Assembly: GCA_035497635.1 (NCBI GenBank)
Contig: DATJDB010000180.1
Location: 1 to 49,708, forward strand
Source of the DNA: Serpens sp035497635
GTDB lineage: Bacteria > Pseudomonadota > Gammaproteobacteria > Pseudomonadales > Pseudomonadaceae
Direction of reading: 5' to 3'
Length of the DNA stretch: 49,708 nucleotides
Below are positions 24,190-32,461 of this stretch, piece after piece (within the stretch, counting starts at the first letter, position 1; each line of letters begins with the position of its first letter). The position numbers and the translations under genes are program-made. Below the pieces are notes generated by a model. The model did no database searches. It had not been told where the DNA came from and saw only the letters and a list, made by a program, of their open reading frames with translations.

Positions 24190-26267
24190 GGGCGCGAACC
24201 CGCCTGCCGGCTGCTATCCAGGAGACGCAGACGCGCCATGGCCTGCGGTTCGCGCAGCAGGCGATCCACGCTGACCGGCCAGCGTCGACGCCAGTTGGGA
24301 TGGTGATCGCCGGGACCCGGCAAATTGGGTTGCTCCGGATGGCCGAGCACATCCTCCAGCGGCAGCAGCACCAGCGGCGCCGGGGTGCGCCCGAGAAATG
24401 CCACGCAGGCATCCAGCAGGCGGGCCGGATCCTCCTCGCCGTCGCGCAGCAGCCCTTCTACGCACAACGCCTCGACCAGCGCCCGACGATCCGCCTCGCG
24501 CTGGGCCAGGTCATCCCGGGCGCGCTGTGCGTCGATGTGGCCACTGGCCAGGCGCTGCTCGATGTCACGCCCTTCCAGCCAGCCGATGATGCTCGGCAGA
24601 TCATGGGTGGTGCTGGTGGCCAGGGCCTCGTCGGACCACTGCGCCAGCGGCCGGAAGCCCTCCTGATGCTGCTCGAAATACAGCACGCGCATGCCCAGGA
24701 TGTTGCGCCGCGCCAGGTCTTCGCTGAAGCCGGGCGGCACCGTGCCCAGATCTTCGCCGATGATCAAAGCCCGATGCCGGGTGGCTTCCAGACAGAGCAG
24801 GCGCAGCAGGTCGGCGCAGGGATAGTCCAGATAGGCGCCGGCCTCGGGCGGCGCCCCCTGGGGAATCAGCCAGAGCCGCTGCATTCCCATGGCGTGGTCG
24901 ATGCGCAGGCCGCCGACATGGGCCAGGTTGGCACGTAGCATTTCCACATAGGCGCGAAAGCCGTGCTGACGCAGGCCTTCGGGCGAGAAGGCGGTGATGC
25001 CCCAGTTCTGCCCGGCACGGTTGATCAGGTCTGGCGGGGCGCCCACCGCCAGGGCCGGCAGGAACTCTTCCTGACGCGACCAGGCCTGGCTGCCGGTGGA
25101 TTCGGCACCCACCGCCAGGTCGGCGATCAGGCCGATGCGCATGCCGGCGCCGATGGCGGCGTCCTGGGCGCGCTTCAGGCAGCGCGCGATCAACCACTGG
25201 CAGAAGGCATGGAAGCGCACTTCCTCGCCATGCTCCCGGGCGAAGCGCTCGACTTCGCCGTGTCGGGGATCGCGCAGGGACTCCGACCAGTCCCGCCAGT
25301 CGCCGGACTGACCGTGGGCCCGTTGAAAGGCCTGCAGCGCCTCGAAGCGGCAGTGATCGCGCAGCGCTTCGCCGCCGACCGCGCAGAAGCTGTTGAAGTC
25401 CGGCGTCAGCAGGTTCTCCTTGCCGCCGCCGCCAAAGCCGCGATACAGCTCGCGCAGGATGCGCAGGCGGGTGTTGCCAACCGCCGGCCAATCAATGAGC
25501 TCCAGCGCCTCCAGGCGTGCCAGTTCCGCCTCCAGATCGCTGAGCTTGAGCACCTGACTCTGGGCATGTTCACCCAGGATGCAGCCGGGCGAGGCATGCA
25601 GGACGTTGAAGAACAGCCGACTGGAAGGCGAGTAGGGGCTGTAGTGCTCGGGCAGGGCGCTGAACATGGCATGCACCGGGCTCAGCGCCAGGGCGTCGGC
25701 GCCGGCCTGGGCGGCGCTGCGCACCAGATGTTCCAGCGCCTCGGTGTCGCCCAGGCCGCCATCGCCCTGCCGACGCAGGGCATACAGCTGCACGGCCAGT
25801 CCCCACAGATGCCGGTCCTCGCCACCGGCCAGGCTGGCGACATCGGGACAGGCGGGCGGACAGACCGCGACGGTCAGCTGTTCGTCGCCGATCTCCAGGC
25901 GGTGATAGCCGGGTTGCTGCCAGGCGGGCAGACGCGCCTGGGTATCCAGACGGCCTTCGTGCGCCTGGGCACCTTCTTCGGTGAGGCGAAAGGCACTGCC
26001 CGGCTTGAAACGCCCGGCCAGATCGAGGAGCTGGCCCTGCTCGACGGTCAGCAACGGCCCATAGCAGCGACTGCGGTGGCGGTCCTTGAGGGTGGCGAGA
26101 CTTTCCAGAATCTGTTGCGAGGTCTGGGCCGGATAGCCCATCGCTTCCAACAGGGCACGCTGCGCCTCGGGACTGACCCGCAGCTTCTGTTTGGCGGCAT
26201 CCTGCCATTCGGTATTGAGCCCGACGGCCTTGGACAGTTCGGCCAGACGCTTGTCACTCATGGGCAT
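24186..26267 (-). CDS. malQ: 4-alpha-glucanotransferase MalQ (amylomaltase)
   Basis: MalQ transfers maltodextrinyl units between linear oligosaccharides, adjusting chain lengths for TreY and the glucan enzymes. This is the long, 693-residue proteobacterial form with an N-terminal extension (residues 1-150). GH77 features are AQAGADALALSPVHAMF, Asp457 in GLRIDHAMGMQRLWLIP, Glu505 in IGEDLGTVP and Asp556 in TTHDLPSIIGWLEGRD. The start may be ATG 26267 or ATG 26261. Both lie inside the end of treZ, so the genes overlap by 8-14 nt. The stop overlaps the treY start. Confidence 0.94.
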   Translation of the reverse strand: MPMSDKRLAELSKAVGLNTEWQDAAKQKLRVSPEAQRALLEAMGYPAQTSQQILESLATLKDRHRSRCYGPLLTVEQGQLLDLAGRFKPGSAFRLTEEGAQAHEGRLDTQARLPAWQQPGYHRLEIGDEQLTVAVCPPACPDVASLAGGEDRHLWGLAVQLYALRRQGDGGLGDTEALEHLVRSAAQAGADALALSPVHAMFSALPEHYSPYSPSSRLFFNVLHASPGCILGEHAQSQVLKLSDLEAELARLEALELIDWPAVGNTRLRILRELYRGFGGGGKENLLTPDFNSFCAVGGEALRDHCRFEALQAFQRAHGQSGDWRDWSESLRDPRHGEVERFAREHGEEVRFHAFCQWLIARCLKRAQDAAIGAGMRIGLIADLAVGAESTGSQAWSRQEEFLPALAVGAPPDLINRAGQNWGITAFSPEGLRQHGFRAYVEMLRANLAHVGGLRIDHAMGMQRLWLIPQGAPPEAGAYLDYPCADLLRLLCLEATRHRALIIGEDLGTVPPGFSEDLARRNILGMRVLYFEQHQEGFRPLAQWSDEALATSTTHDLPSIIGWLEGRDIEQRLASGHIDAQRARDDLAQREADRRALVEALCVEGLLRDGEEDPARLLDACVAFLGRTPAPLVLLPLEDVLGHPEQPNLPGPGDHHPNWRRRWPVSVDRLLREPQAMARLRLLDSSRQAGSRP

Positions 26268-27993
26268 TCTCCAGGGTGGCCAGCAGGCTGCAGGGCGGCA
26301 GGGTCAGCGGCCGGGATGCCTCGACGTCGCCGACACGCAGGCCATACAGCGGCCGGGCGCCGGCAGGCAGGGCGGTGGCCGAGGCGGCGCGTTCGCCGAG
26401 GTTGAAATCGATACGCAACCGGCTGCCGTCACCCAGACGCCAGGCAGCCGTCAGCGCGCTGTCCTGCAGTATCCGTATATCTTCCGCGTGACTGCTGCGC
26501 AGGCGCGGAACCAGGTGGCGGTGACGGATCTGCAGCAATTGTCGGTAGAGGTCCGGCCATTGCCCGGTGGCTTCCTGTGGCCGCGAGCGCTCGAAGGTCT
26601 CGCGCGCATTCGGGTCGGGCACCTGGACGCCGGCGAAGGCGCTGAAAGCGGCGAATTCCCGCTGGCGACCCACGCGGACCGCGCGCCCCAGTTCGTCGTG
26701 GTAATCGGTGAAGAACAGGAAAGGCTCGGCACAGCCGCGTTCCTCGCCCATGAACAGCAGCGGAATCATCGGGCAGAGCAGCTGCAGCGCCACCGCGACC
26801 TCCAGCGCCTGCGGCGCGCACAGGCTCACCAGCCGTTCGCCCAGGGCCCGGTTGCCGACCTGGTCATGGTTCTGCAGGAACAGCACGAACGCGGTCGGCG
26901 ACAGATGCCCGCTGGGCTGGCCGCGCAGGTGTCCACGGCGGTCGGCTTGACCCTGGAACACGAAGCCTTCGGCCAGACAGTGGGCGAGTTTTTCCGTGCA
27001 GCCGTCGCAGAAGTCGGCGTAGTAGCCTTCGCGTTCGCGGGTCAGCAAGGCATGCAGCACGTTGTGCGCATCGTCGTTCCATTGCGCGGTGTAGCCCTTT
27101 TCCAGCAGGTCGACGTTGTTCCCCTCGTTTTCGACCACCAGATGCACCTGCCGCCCGGGCGGAACCGTATCGCGGACGCGCCGGGCCAGATCGATAAGAA
27201 AGTCCTGGTCGGGAATGGCATGCACGGCGTCCAGGCGCAGGCCGTCGATCCGGTAGTCCATCAGCCACATCAGCGCGTTCTCGATGAAGAAGTCGCGCAC
27301 CTGCGGACGGCGAAAGTCGATGGCGGCGCCCCAGGGGGTGTGCTGGTCCTCACGGAAGAAGGCACTGGCGTACTGGTGCAGGTAGTTGCCCTCGGGGCCG
27401 AAGTGGTTGTAGACCACGTCGACGAAGACCATCAGCCCCAGGCCGTGAGCCTGGTCGACCAGTCGTTGCAGGTCTTCGGGCGAGCCGTAGCTGGCTTCGG
27501 GGGCGAAGGGCAATACGCCGTCATAGCCCCAGTTGCGCGCACCGGGGAACTCGCCCAGCGGCATCAGTTCGATGGCGGTGATGCCCATCTCGGCCAGCGC
27601 CGGCAGGTGGGCCGCGACGCCAGCGAAGCCGCCCAGCAGACCGACATGCAGTTCGCAGAACACCGCCTCGTGCCAGGGTCGCCCCGGCCAGTCGGCGGTT
27701 TGCCAGACATAGGCGGTCGGGTCGACTACCCGGCTGGGGCCATCCACATCATCCAGTTGGCTGCGGGATGCCGGGTCGGGCACCCACAGACGTTCGTCGA
27801 TCCAGTAGCGATAACTCGTGCCGGCCGGGCAGGCGAGCCGGGCGGTGAACCAGCCCTGCGATTCGCGGCGCAGGGCGTGGCGGCTGCCATCACCGAGCGC
27901 CACCTGTACCTGGGTGGCATCCGGTGCCCACAGGGAGAAACGCGCCGATCCGTCCTGCAGCAGGCGCACCCCGTGGTGCCTGGCGTGCCACAT
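26254..27993 (-). CDS. treZ: Maltooligosyl trehalose trehalohydrolase TreZ
   Basis: TreZ releases free trehalose from the maltooligosyltrehalose made by TreY. The 579-residue protein has an N-terminal beta domain (RFSLWAPDATQVQVAL), the signature ELHVGLLGGFAGVAAHLPALAEMGITAIELMP, and GH13 residues Asp255 in GLRLDAVHAIPD, Glu288 in LVVENEGNN and Asp377 in LQNHDQVGNRALG. The familiar acid/base segment (usually E-N/D-x-x-N) is kept as ENEGNN. It follows glgA after 3 nt and overlaps malQ. Confidence 0.94.
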   Translation of the reverse strand: MWHARHHGVRLLQDGSARFSLWAPDATQVQVALGDGSRHALRRESQGWFTARLACPAGTSYRYWIDERLWVPDPASRSQLDDVDGPSRVVDPTAYVWQTADWPGRPWHEAVFCELHVGLLGGFAGVAAHLPALAEMGITAIELMPLGEFPGARNWGYDGVLPFAPEASYGSPEDLQRLVDQAHGLGLMVFVDVVYNHFGPEGNYLHQYASAFFREDQHTPWGAAIDFRRPQVRDFFIENALMWLMDYRIDGLRLDAVHAIPDQDFLIDLARRVRDTVPPGRQVHLVVENEGNNVDLLEKGYTAQWNDDAHNVLHALLTREREGYYADFCDGCTEKLAHCLAEGFVFQGQADRRGHLRGQPSGHLSPTAFVLFLQNHDQVGNRALGERLVSLCAPQALEVAVALQLLCPMIPLLFMGEERGCAEPFLFFTDYHDELGRAVRVGRQREFAAFSAFAGVQVPDPNARETFERSRPQEATGQWPDLYRQLLQIRHRHLVPRLRSSHAEDIRILQDSALTAAWRLGDGSRLRIDFNLGERAASATALPAGARPLYGLRVGDVEASRPLTLPPCSLLATLENAHE

Positions 27994-27996
27994 GAT

Positions 27997-29523
27997 TCAG
28001 ATCCACGCCTCGACCGGTTCCGGCAGCAAGCTGCGATAGAGATGGTCGTAGGGCCTGACCGACTCGGACCAGAACAGCGGCGCCGCCATGGCTTGGGTAC
28101 GCATGGCGCCAAGCAGCTGGGAATGGCCATACACCTGCAGCGCGCGATGGATCGCGCTCAGATAGCTGTCCGCGCTCTGCTCGGGAAACAGGAAGCCGTT
28201 CACGCCATCCTCAATGGTGTCGACCAGCCCGCCGGTGCGCCGGGCAATCGGCAGTGTGCCGTAGCGCTGCGCATACATCTGGCTGAGGCCGCAGGGCTCG
28301 TAGCGCGAGGGCATGAGCAGGAAATCGCTGCCGGCGAACATGCGCCGCGCATCGCCTTCGTTGAAGCCGATGTGTACGCCGATGCGCCCCGGATGGCGCC
28401 GCTCCAGTGCCAGCAAGGCCTGCTCCAGCGCCTCCTCGCCGCGGCCCAGCACCACCAGACGGCCACCGGCCGCTACCAGCGCATCGGCGATTTCCAGGGT
28501 CAGGTCGATGCCTTTCTGGTTCACCAGGCGGGACACCACGGCGAACAGCGGGCCGTCGGGTTCGATTCCGTACAGCGTCTCCACATAGCGGGTGTTCTCG
28601 ACGCGAGCCTGCCAGTCGCTGGGCGTGAAGGGGCGCACCAGCAAGGGATCGCCGTGGGGCTGCCAGCTGGCGTCGATGCCGTTGGTGATGCCGGTCAGCC
28701 GGCCGAGGCTTTCGCGCTCGCGCAGGACGCCCTCCAGGCCGCAGCCGAATTCCGGTGTAGTGATTTCCTGGGCGTAGTTGTGGCTGACCGTGGTGATGTG
28801 GCTGGCGTAGATCAGGCCGGCCTTGAGCGCGCACAGGCGGCCGTAATACTCCATGCCGTCCGCGCGGGCGACCGTGTCGGGCAGCCCCAGCTCCTTGTAG
28901 CAGGCCAGCTCGCACAAGCCCTGGTAGGCCAGGTTGTGCACGGTGAACACGCAGGGGGTGCGCAGCCCCTGCCAGTGCATATAGGCCGGCGCCAGCGCGG
29001 TTTGCCAGTCGTTGGCATGCACCAGTTCGGGAACCCAGCTCAAGCCGCCCGCCGCGATCTGTGCGGCAGCCAGGCCCAGGCGGGCGAAGCGGATATGGTT
29101 GTCGTCCCAGTCACGGCCCCGGTCGTCGCCATAGGGCGTGCCTTCGCGCTCGTAGAGCTCGGGGCAGATGACCGCATAGAGCGTCAGCCCATCGGGCAGA
29201 TCGATACGCCCGATGCGGCAGGGCGGCAAGGCGGCATGCCCGGGCAGGGTGGCGATCACGCGCACCGCGTGGCCGCTGTTGAGCACCTGGGGGTAGCCAG
29301 GCATCAGCACGCGAATATCGTGCAGGGCATGTAGCGCGCGGGGCAGGGCGGCGGAAACGTCACCCAGACCGCCGACCTTGATCAGGTCGGCGAATTCAGG
29401 AGTGACGAATAGAATGCGTTTGGTGTTGTTCTGAAGACTTTCGACGCTGAGTCGTGGGCGATCCGCCGTGGTGCCCGGTAGTTTCGACTCGGCTAGGTGA
29501 GCGGATGCCGCTGCGTTCCCCAT
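27997..29523 (-). CDS. glgA: Glycogen synthase GlgA (GT5)
   Basis: GlgA elongates alpha-1,4-glucan from a nucleotide-glucose donor. The 508-residue protein shows the N-terminal donor motif KVGGLGDVS (E. coli has KTGGLADV; the VGG-LGD form also exists in GT5). It then has HANDWQTAL and the C-terminal retaining-transferase segment PSRYEPCGLSQMYAQRYG with the catalytic Glu. An extra hydrophilic N-terminus of about 37 residues precedes the GT5 core. ATG 29523 was chosen for its AGGAAAAACG ribosome-binding site. Longer readings have no better site. It heads the treZ-malQ-treY-DUF2934-glgX operon. No glgC is nearby, so the glucose donor may come from elsewhere or be UDP-glucose. Confidence 0.94.
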   Translation of the reverse strand: MGNAAASAHLAESKLPGTTADRPRLSVESLQNNTKRILFVTPEFADLIKVGGLGDVSAALPRALHALHDIRVLMPGYPQVLNSGHAVRVIATLPGHAALPPCRIGRIDLPDGLTLYAVICPELYEREGTPYGDDRGRDWDDNHIRFARLGLAAAQIAAGGLSWVPELVHANDWQTALAPAYMHWQGLRTPCVFTVHNLAYQGLCELACYKELGLPDTVARADGMEYYGRLCALKAGLIYASHITTVSHNYAQEITTPEFGCGLEGVLRERESLGRLTGITNGIDASWQPHGDPLLVRPFTPSDWQARVENTRYVETLYGIEPDGPLFAVVSRLVNQKGIDLTLEIADALVAAGGRLVVLGRGEEALEQALLALERRHPGRIGVHIGFNEGDARRMFAGSDFLLMPSRYEPCGLSQMYAQRYGTLPIARRTGGLVDTIEDGVNGFLFPEQSADSYLSAIHRALQVYGHSQLLGAMRTQAMAAPLFWSESVRPYDHLYRSLLPEPVEAWI

Positions 29524-29733
29524 CGTTTTTCCTCCCGGTGTCTGGCCAAGGCGCACGCAAGCCACGCGGCAAGTGCGCAAAAAGAACTGTAGTTCTCTGG
29601 ATCCCCATCCATAGGGCTGACCGACCGGTCGCAGGTAAGTTTCGCCGGTCCTCCTGGCGGTTCCCGGCGCGCCGAAGTGAACCGGCGCGGACTGCCGGCA
29701 TCCCATGCAACAGGCATGACACCGGAGGCCGCC
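29524..29733. promoter_or_regulatory. Divergent control region between glgA and pncC
   Basis: These 210 nt must drive the glgA operon (minus) and the pncC gene (plus). For glgA, minus-strand AAACTT (29642-29637), a 16-nt spacer and TCAGC (29620-29616) resemble an AlgU-type promoter, with a leader of about 85 nt. A small palindrome, AGAAC-TGTA-GTTCT at 29583-29596, lies in that leader and may be an operator. The pncC ribosome-binding site is the GGAG at about 29723-29726. All assignments are by eye. Confidence 0.35.
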
Positions 29734-30222
29734 ATGCAAACCCTCGAGGATGTGGTGGAATTTCTGATTCGCCATCAGCTCATGCTGACCACCGCCGAGT
29801 CCTGTACCGCCGGGCTGATGACCGGGCTACTGGCCGACGTCGCGGGCTGCGGCAAGGTGCTGGAAAGCGGCTACGTGACGTATACGGTCGGCGCCAAGCA
29901 CGCCGTGCTGGGTGTCAGCCTGCAGACCGTGCAGAACCATGGTCTGACCAGCGAGGACGTCGCGCGGGAAATGGCGGTCGGCGCCTTGCGCGCCAGTGCC
30001 GCGACCATCGCGCTGGCCAATACCGGCCTGGCGGATGCCGATGGCGATATGGATGGCGTGGTCTGTTTTGCCTGTGCCATGGGCATCGAAGGCAACGCCA
30101 GGGTGGTCAGCGAAACCGTGAAGTTCGACGGCGAGCGCAACGCGGTGCGCCAGGCGGCCGCGCGCCATGGCTTGCTGCATCTGCCGGACTATTATCAGCG
30201 CCTGAGCAAGGCGGGCACCTGA
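29734..30222 (+). CDS. pncC: PncC/CinA C-terminal-type nicotinamide-nucleotide amidohydrolase
   Basis: This 162-residue stand-alone CinA C-terminal domain is predicted to deamidate nicotinamide mononucleotide to nicotinate mononucleotide for NAD recycling. The motif TAESCTAGL holds the catalytic Ser23. GYVTYTVGAK supplies the partner Tyr50 and Lys55. The later glycine-rich ANTGLADADGDMDG matches the substrate-binding loop. Some CinA-like proteins have no proven activity, so the reaction is by family. ATG 29734 is preferred for its GGAG site 8 nt upstream. ATG 29716 is an alternative. It converges with the recombinase gene, leaving 7 nt. Confidence 0.87.
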   Translation: MQTLEDVVEFLIRHQLMLTTAESCTAGLMTGLLADVAGCGKVLESGYVTYTVGAKHAVLGVSLQTVQNHGLTSEDVAREMAVGALRASAATIALANTGLADADGDMDGVVCFACAMGIEGNARVVSETVKFDGERNAVRQAAARHGLLHLPDYYQRLSKAGT

Positions 30223-30229
30223 AACGGCC

Positions 30230-31522
30230 TCAGCGCTTGATCTTCAGCCCCTTCACCGAGTGAGCCCGCTGTTCGTCAAGGGTGTTGTAGTAGACGTTCT
30301 GCGTGGTGCTGAGGCTGTTGTGGCGCAGGTCGGCCTGCAGGTCCTTCATGTCCCGGTGGGGCGCGTCGAAGGTGGCGGCCGTGTGGCGCAGCCAGTGCAG
30401 CGAGGCCGAGCGCAACTGATCGATCTCATCCTCGCTCCAGCCTTCCTCGGCCATGCGCGCCAGGGCGCGGTCGAATACCGCCTGCAGCAGCAGCCGGACA
30501 TGGCGGTCGGAGAGGCCGGCACGGCCCTTGAGGGTGCCGATCAGGGGCGTGTTCTCGTGGGCCGAGGGCAGCGGCGACAGCTGCAGGTGGCGCCGGTAGC
30601 GCACCAGGTAGGTGTGGATGTAGTCGTCGCGCACGCTGATCCTCGCTGCCTTGTTGCCCTTGCCGACCACGTGAAACCACCAGTTGTCGCGGCTGTCGCG
30701 GCGAAAATCGCCCATGCTCGGCGACCAGCCGTCCCTGCCGACCAGATCGGACACGCGCAGGTACATGGAGAACAGCGTGGCGACGAGGAACAGGGTGCGC
30801 TCGTGCTCCGGATCCTGCGCGGCCAGCTGCTCGGCGGTTTCGATCACGTAGCTCCACTGCAGCGGGGTGAGCGAGCGGGAGGCGACATCCAGGGTGTTGC
30901 GCTGCTTGTAGACGGACTTCTGTTTCACCGCGCGGAACGGATTCACCTCGGTGAGGCCTTCGTCGATGGCGTGCTGGAAGAAGCTTCCGCACACGGCGAA
31001 CACCTGTGCCACCGAGCCTTGCGCCATGCGATAGGGTCGCGGGGGCAGGGGTGTCAGCGACTCCTCGGCGATCTTGCGCTCGCGCTTGGCGATGTTCAGG
31101 CTGAAAGGCCGCCAGTGCGCGTTGAGAGTCCAGGTGTCGCTGTCCAGCGGCTTCCTGCCGCCGACCCGCAGGAAGCGCGACTTGACCACCGGGCCGATCC
31201 AGTCGGCGGGCGGGTTGAGGCAAAACTCCATGAACGCCTCGGCATCCCGGCGACGCAATTCCAGCAGGGGTTTGTGCGCCACCAGCAGCGACCAGAGCAG
31301 CAGCCGCTCGACATGGGTCCGATAGGAATTGAACGTTGCCTCGTTGCCGGCGTAGGACTTCAGGAACCCCCTGGCCGCGCAGTAGCCTTCGACAGCCTGA
31401 CGTTCTGCGGGAAAGCCCAGCAGGAAATCCCGCACCAGCGGCAGCTCGCCGCTCAGTTGCAGGAAGTTGAGTTCATGAAAACGGGCGAATGTTTCGAACA
31501 GCGGTTGGGGGGATTGCGGCAC
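30230..31522 (-). CDS. Tyrosine recombinase / integrase
   Basis: This is a tyrosine-type site-specific recombinase of about 430 residues when started at GTG 31522, which has an AGGA site about 10 nt upstream. The frame is open further upstream, to an ATG at 31711. The C-terminal catalytic domain shows Arg256 in YLRVSDLVG, His376-x-x-Arg379 in LHWLRHTAAT, His401 in LRHNSLSTTQ and Tyr411/Tyr412 in NVYYNT. The N-terminal half is an SAM-like core-binding domain with the helical segment FSLNIAKRERK. It is not a close XerC/XerD by length. No tRNA, excisionase or phage genes lie near it, so it is not obviously a prophage integrase. Target and role are unknown. Confidence 0.85.
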   Translation of the reverse strand: MPQSPQPLFETFARFHELNFLQLSGELPLVRDFLLGFPAERQAVEGYCAARGFLKSYAGNEATFNSYRTHVERLLLWSLLVAHKPLLELRRRDAEAFMEFCLNPPADWIGPVVKSRFLRVGGRKPLDSDTWTLNAHWRPFSLNIAKRERKIAEESLTPLPPRPYRMAQGSVAQVFAVCGSFFQHAIDEGLTEVNPFRAVKQKSVYKQRNTLDVASRSLTPLQWSYVIETAEQLAAQDPEHERTLFLVATLFSMYLRVSDLVGRDGWSPSMGDFRRDSRDNWWFHVVGKGNKAARISVRDDYIHTYLVRYRRHLQLSPLPSAHENTPLIGTLKGRAGLSDRHVRLLLQAVFDRALARMAEEGWSEDEIDQLRSASLHWLRHTAATFDAPHRDMKDLQADLRHNSLSTTQNVYYNTLDEQRAHSVKGLKIKR

Positions 31523-31566
31523 AGTGAAGCTTTCCTGGAAACCATGGGTATGCGGAGCGCCGGCGC

Positions 31567-31606
31567 AGTATAGGCAATATCCGGGTCTGGCCGTTATCGG
31601 ATATTG
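31567..31606 (-). promoter_or_regulatory. Recombinase promoter with 9-bp palindromic operator
   Basis: On the minus strand a TATACT -10 lies at 31572-31567, leaving a leader of about 40 nt to the recombinase GTG. Immediately upstream, CAATATCCG (31575-31583) and CGGATATTG (31598-31606) form a perfect 9-bp inverted repeat with a 14-nt spacer, covering the -35 region. This spacing suits a dimeric regulator. It could also be a core site for the recombinase itself. The good -10 and the missing -35 match suggest control at the promoter. Confidence 0.5.
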
Positions 31607-32313
31607 AATAGGGATCTTGGGCTGCCCCGAGCAGGTGAAGGCTCTCGGCTTCCAGGGGTTGGTACGAATAGATCGCCCGCACTGGATTGTTCCACAGTTA
31701 ATGCAACGCAAAAGCTTACAATCATAACCTGTTGAATTTTCTAGAGGACCTGTACTTCAGGTAATGCATCAAGACGCGTGCGGCCGGGCTTATTGAGGCA
31801 CGCAATGGCAACACAAATGAAACGGGTGACAGGCTGAGCCGTGTTCAAATGTGCTGGCTTTGGAGGCCGGCTTTTGGGATCACTATCGGGTTTAGTGGCT
31901 GTTCCGCAGGCTGAAAGAAGCCAGTAAGGCACCAGCCGTTTTCCCAACGCAGAAGCTCGGTGCGCTGCGCGGGTGGGCAGAAGATAACGTCGTTCACTTG
32001 GCAGGTTACTGGAAGCGGATCGCCGTTTCGCCGCAGGCACTCAGCGACGATGATTGCACTGCGGAAGCAGCCATACGGCTACAGCGATGGCAGCAACCTG
32101 CGCAAGGCATGCTCATATCGCCCTGGAGGATGTAGCGATACCGGATCCGTCTTGCTGGAGCAAAACAACCACAACCCAGGTACCGCCAAGAGCCCACCCG
32201 GACACCCTCAGCGTCTCCATACGCAAATCACCCATAATGCACGTTATGTTAAATAAAGGATTACGAGAGGCCGCTGCTTGACCCCTCCGTCTGTCGTCAC
32301 CCTCGAAACGAAG

Positions 32314-32327
32314 CCGTAGCGCTACGG
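32314..32327. promoter_or_regulatory. Perfect 14-bp palindrome in the exopolysaccharide leader
   Basis: CCGTAGC is followed directly by its reverse complement GCTACGG, 134 nt before the first gene of the operon. It may be an operator for a dimeric regulator. No protein can be assigned. Confidence 0.3.
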
Positions 32328-32461
32328 TCAGGAATTGCGTTGCCTGTTTCGCAGTCCAGCGGCAAATGCTCGTTTTCGAGGGATCCGATGACAAACCCGG
32401 GTGGCAGCCTTGCCGTCCCGGCGTGAGCGCGGATGCCATACTCCAGCAAGGATACGCTCCA

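Larger units (their letters stand above)
31523..32461. other. 939-nt gene-free stretch before the exopolysaccharide operon
   Basis: No convincing gene was found between the recombinase start and the first exopolysaccharide gene. Base composition is visibly lower in G+C than the flanks. It holds the recombinase promoter and palindrome (31567-31606). Other repeats are TATCGC at 32116-32121 with GCGATA at 32135-32140, an AT-rich CATAA-TGCACG-TTATG at about 32232-32247, and a perfect 14-bp palindrome (CCGTAGC-GCTACGG) at 32314-32327. Short open frames exist on both strands but have mixed frames and no family resemblance. The promoter and leader of the exopolysaccharide operon must lie here. Confidence 0.5.

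Noticed and set aside
26191..29334. Very long open frame on the plus strand (over 1000 codons)
   Set aside because: It is antisense to glgA, treZ and part of malQ, which have full catalytic motifs. High-GC third-position bias keeps such shadow frames open.
31741..32256. Several short open frames on both strands in the gene-free stretch, including one minus-strand reading that looks protein-like only if two bases are skipped near 31982
   Set aside because: Frames break repeatedly, have no ribosome-binding sites and show no family resemblance. A decayed gene is possible but not supported.
32314..32327. Possible RfaH ops-like element in the exopolysaccharide leader
   Set aside because: The GTAGCG core is only partly similar to ops and the site is better described as a perfect palindrome.
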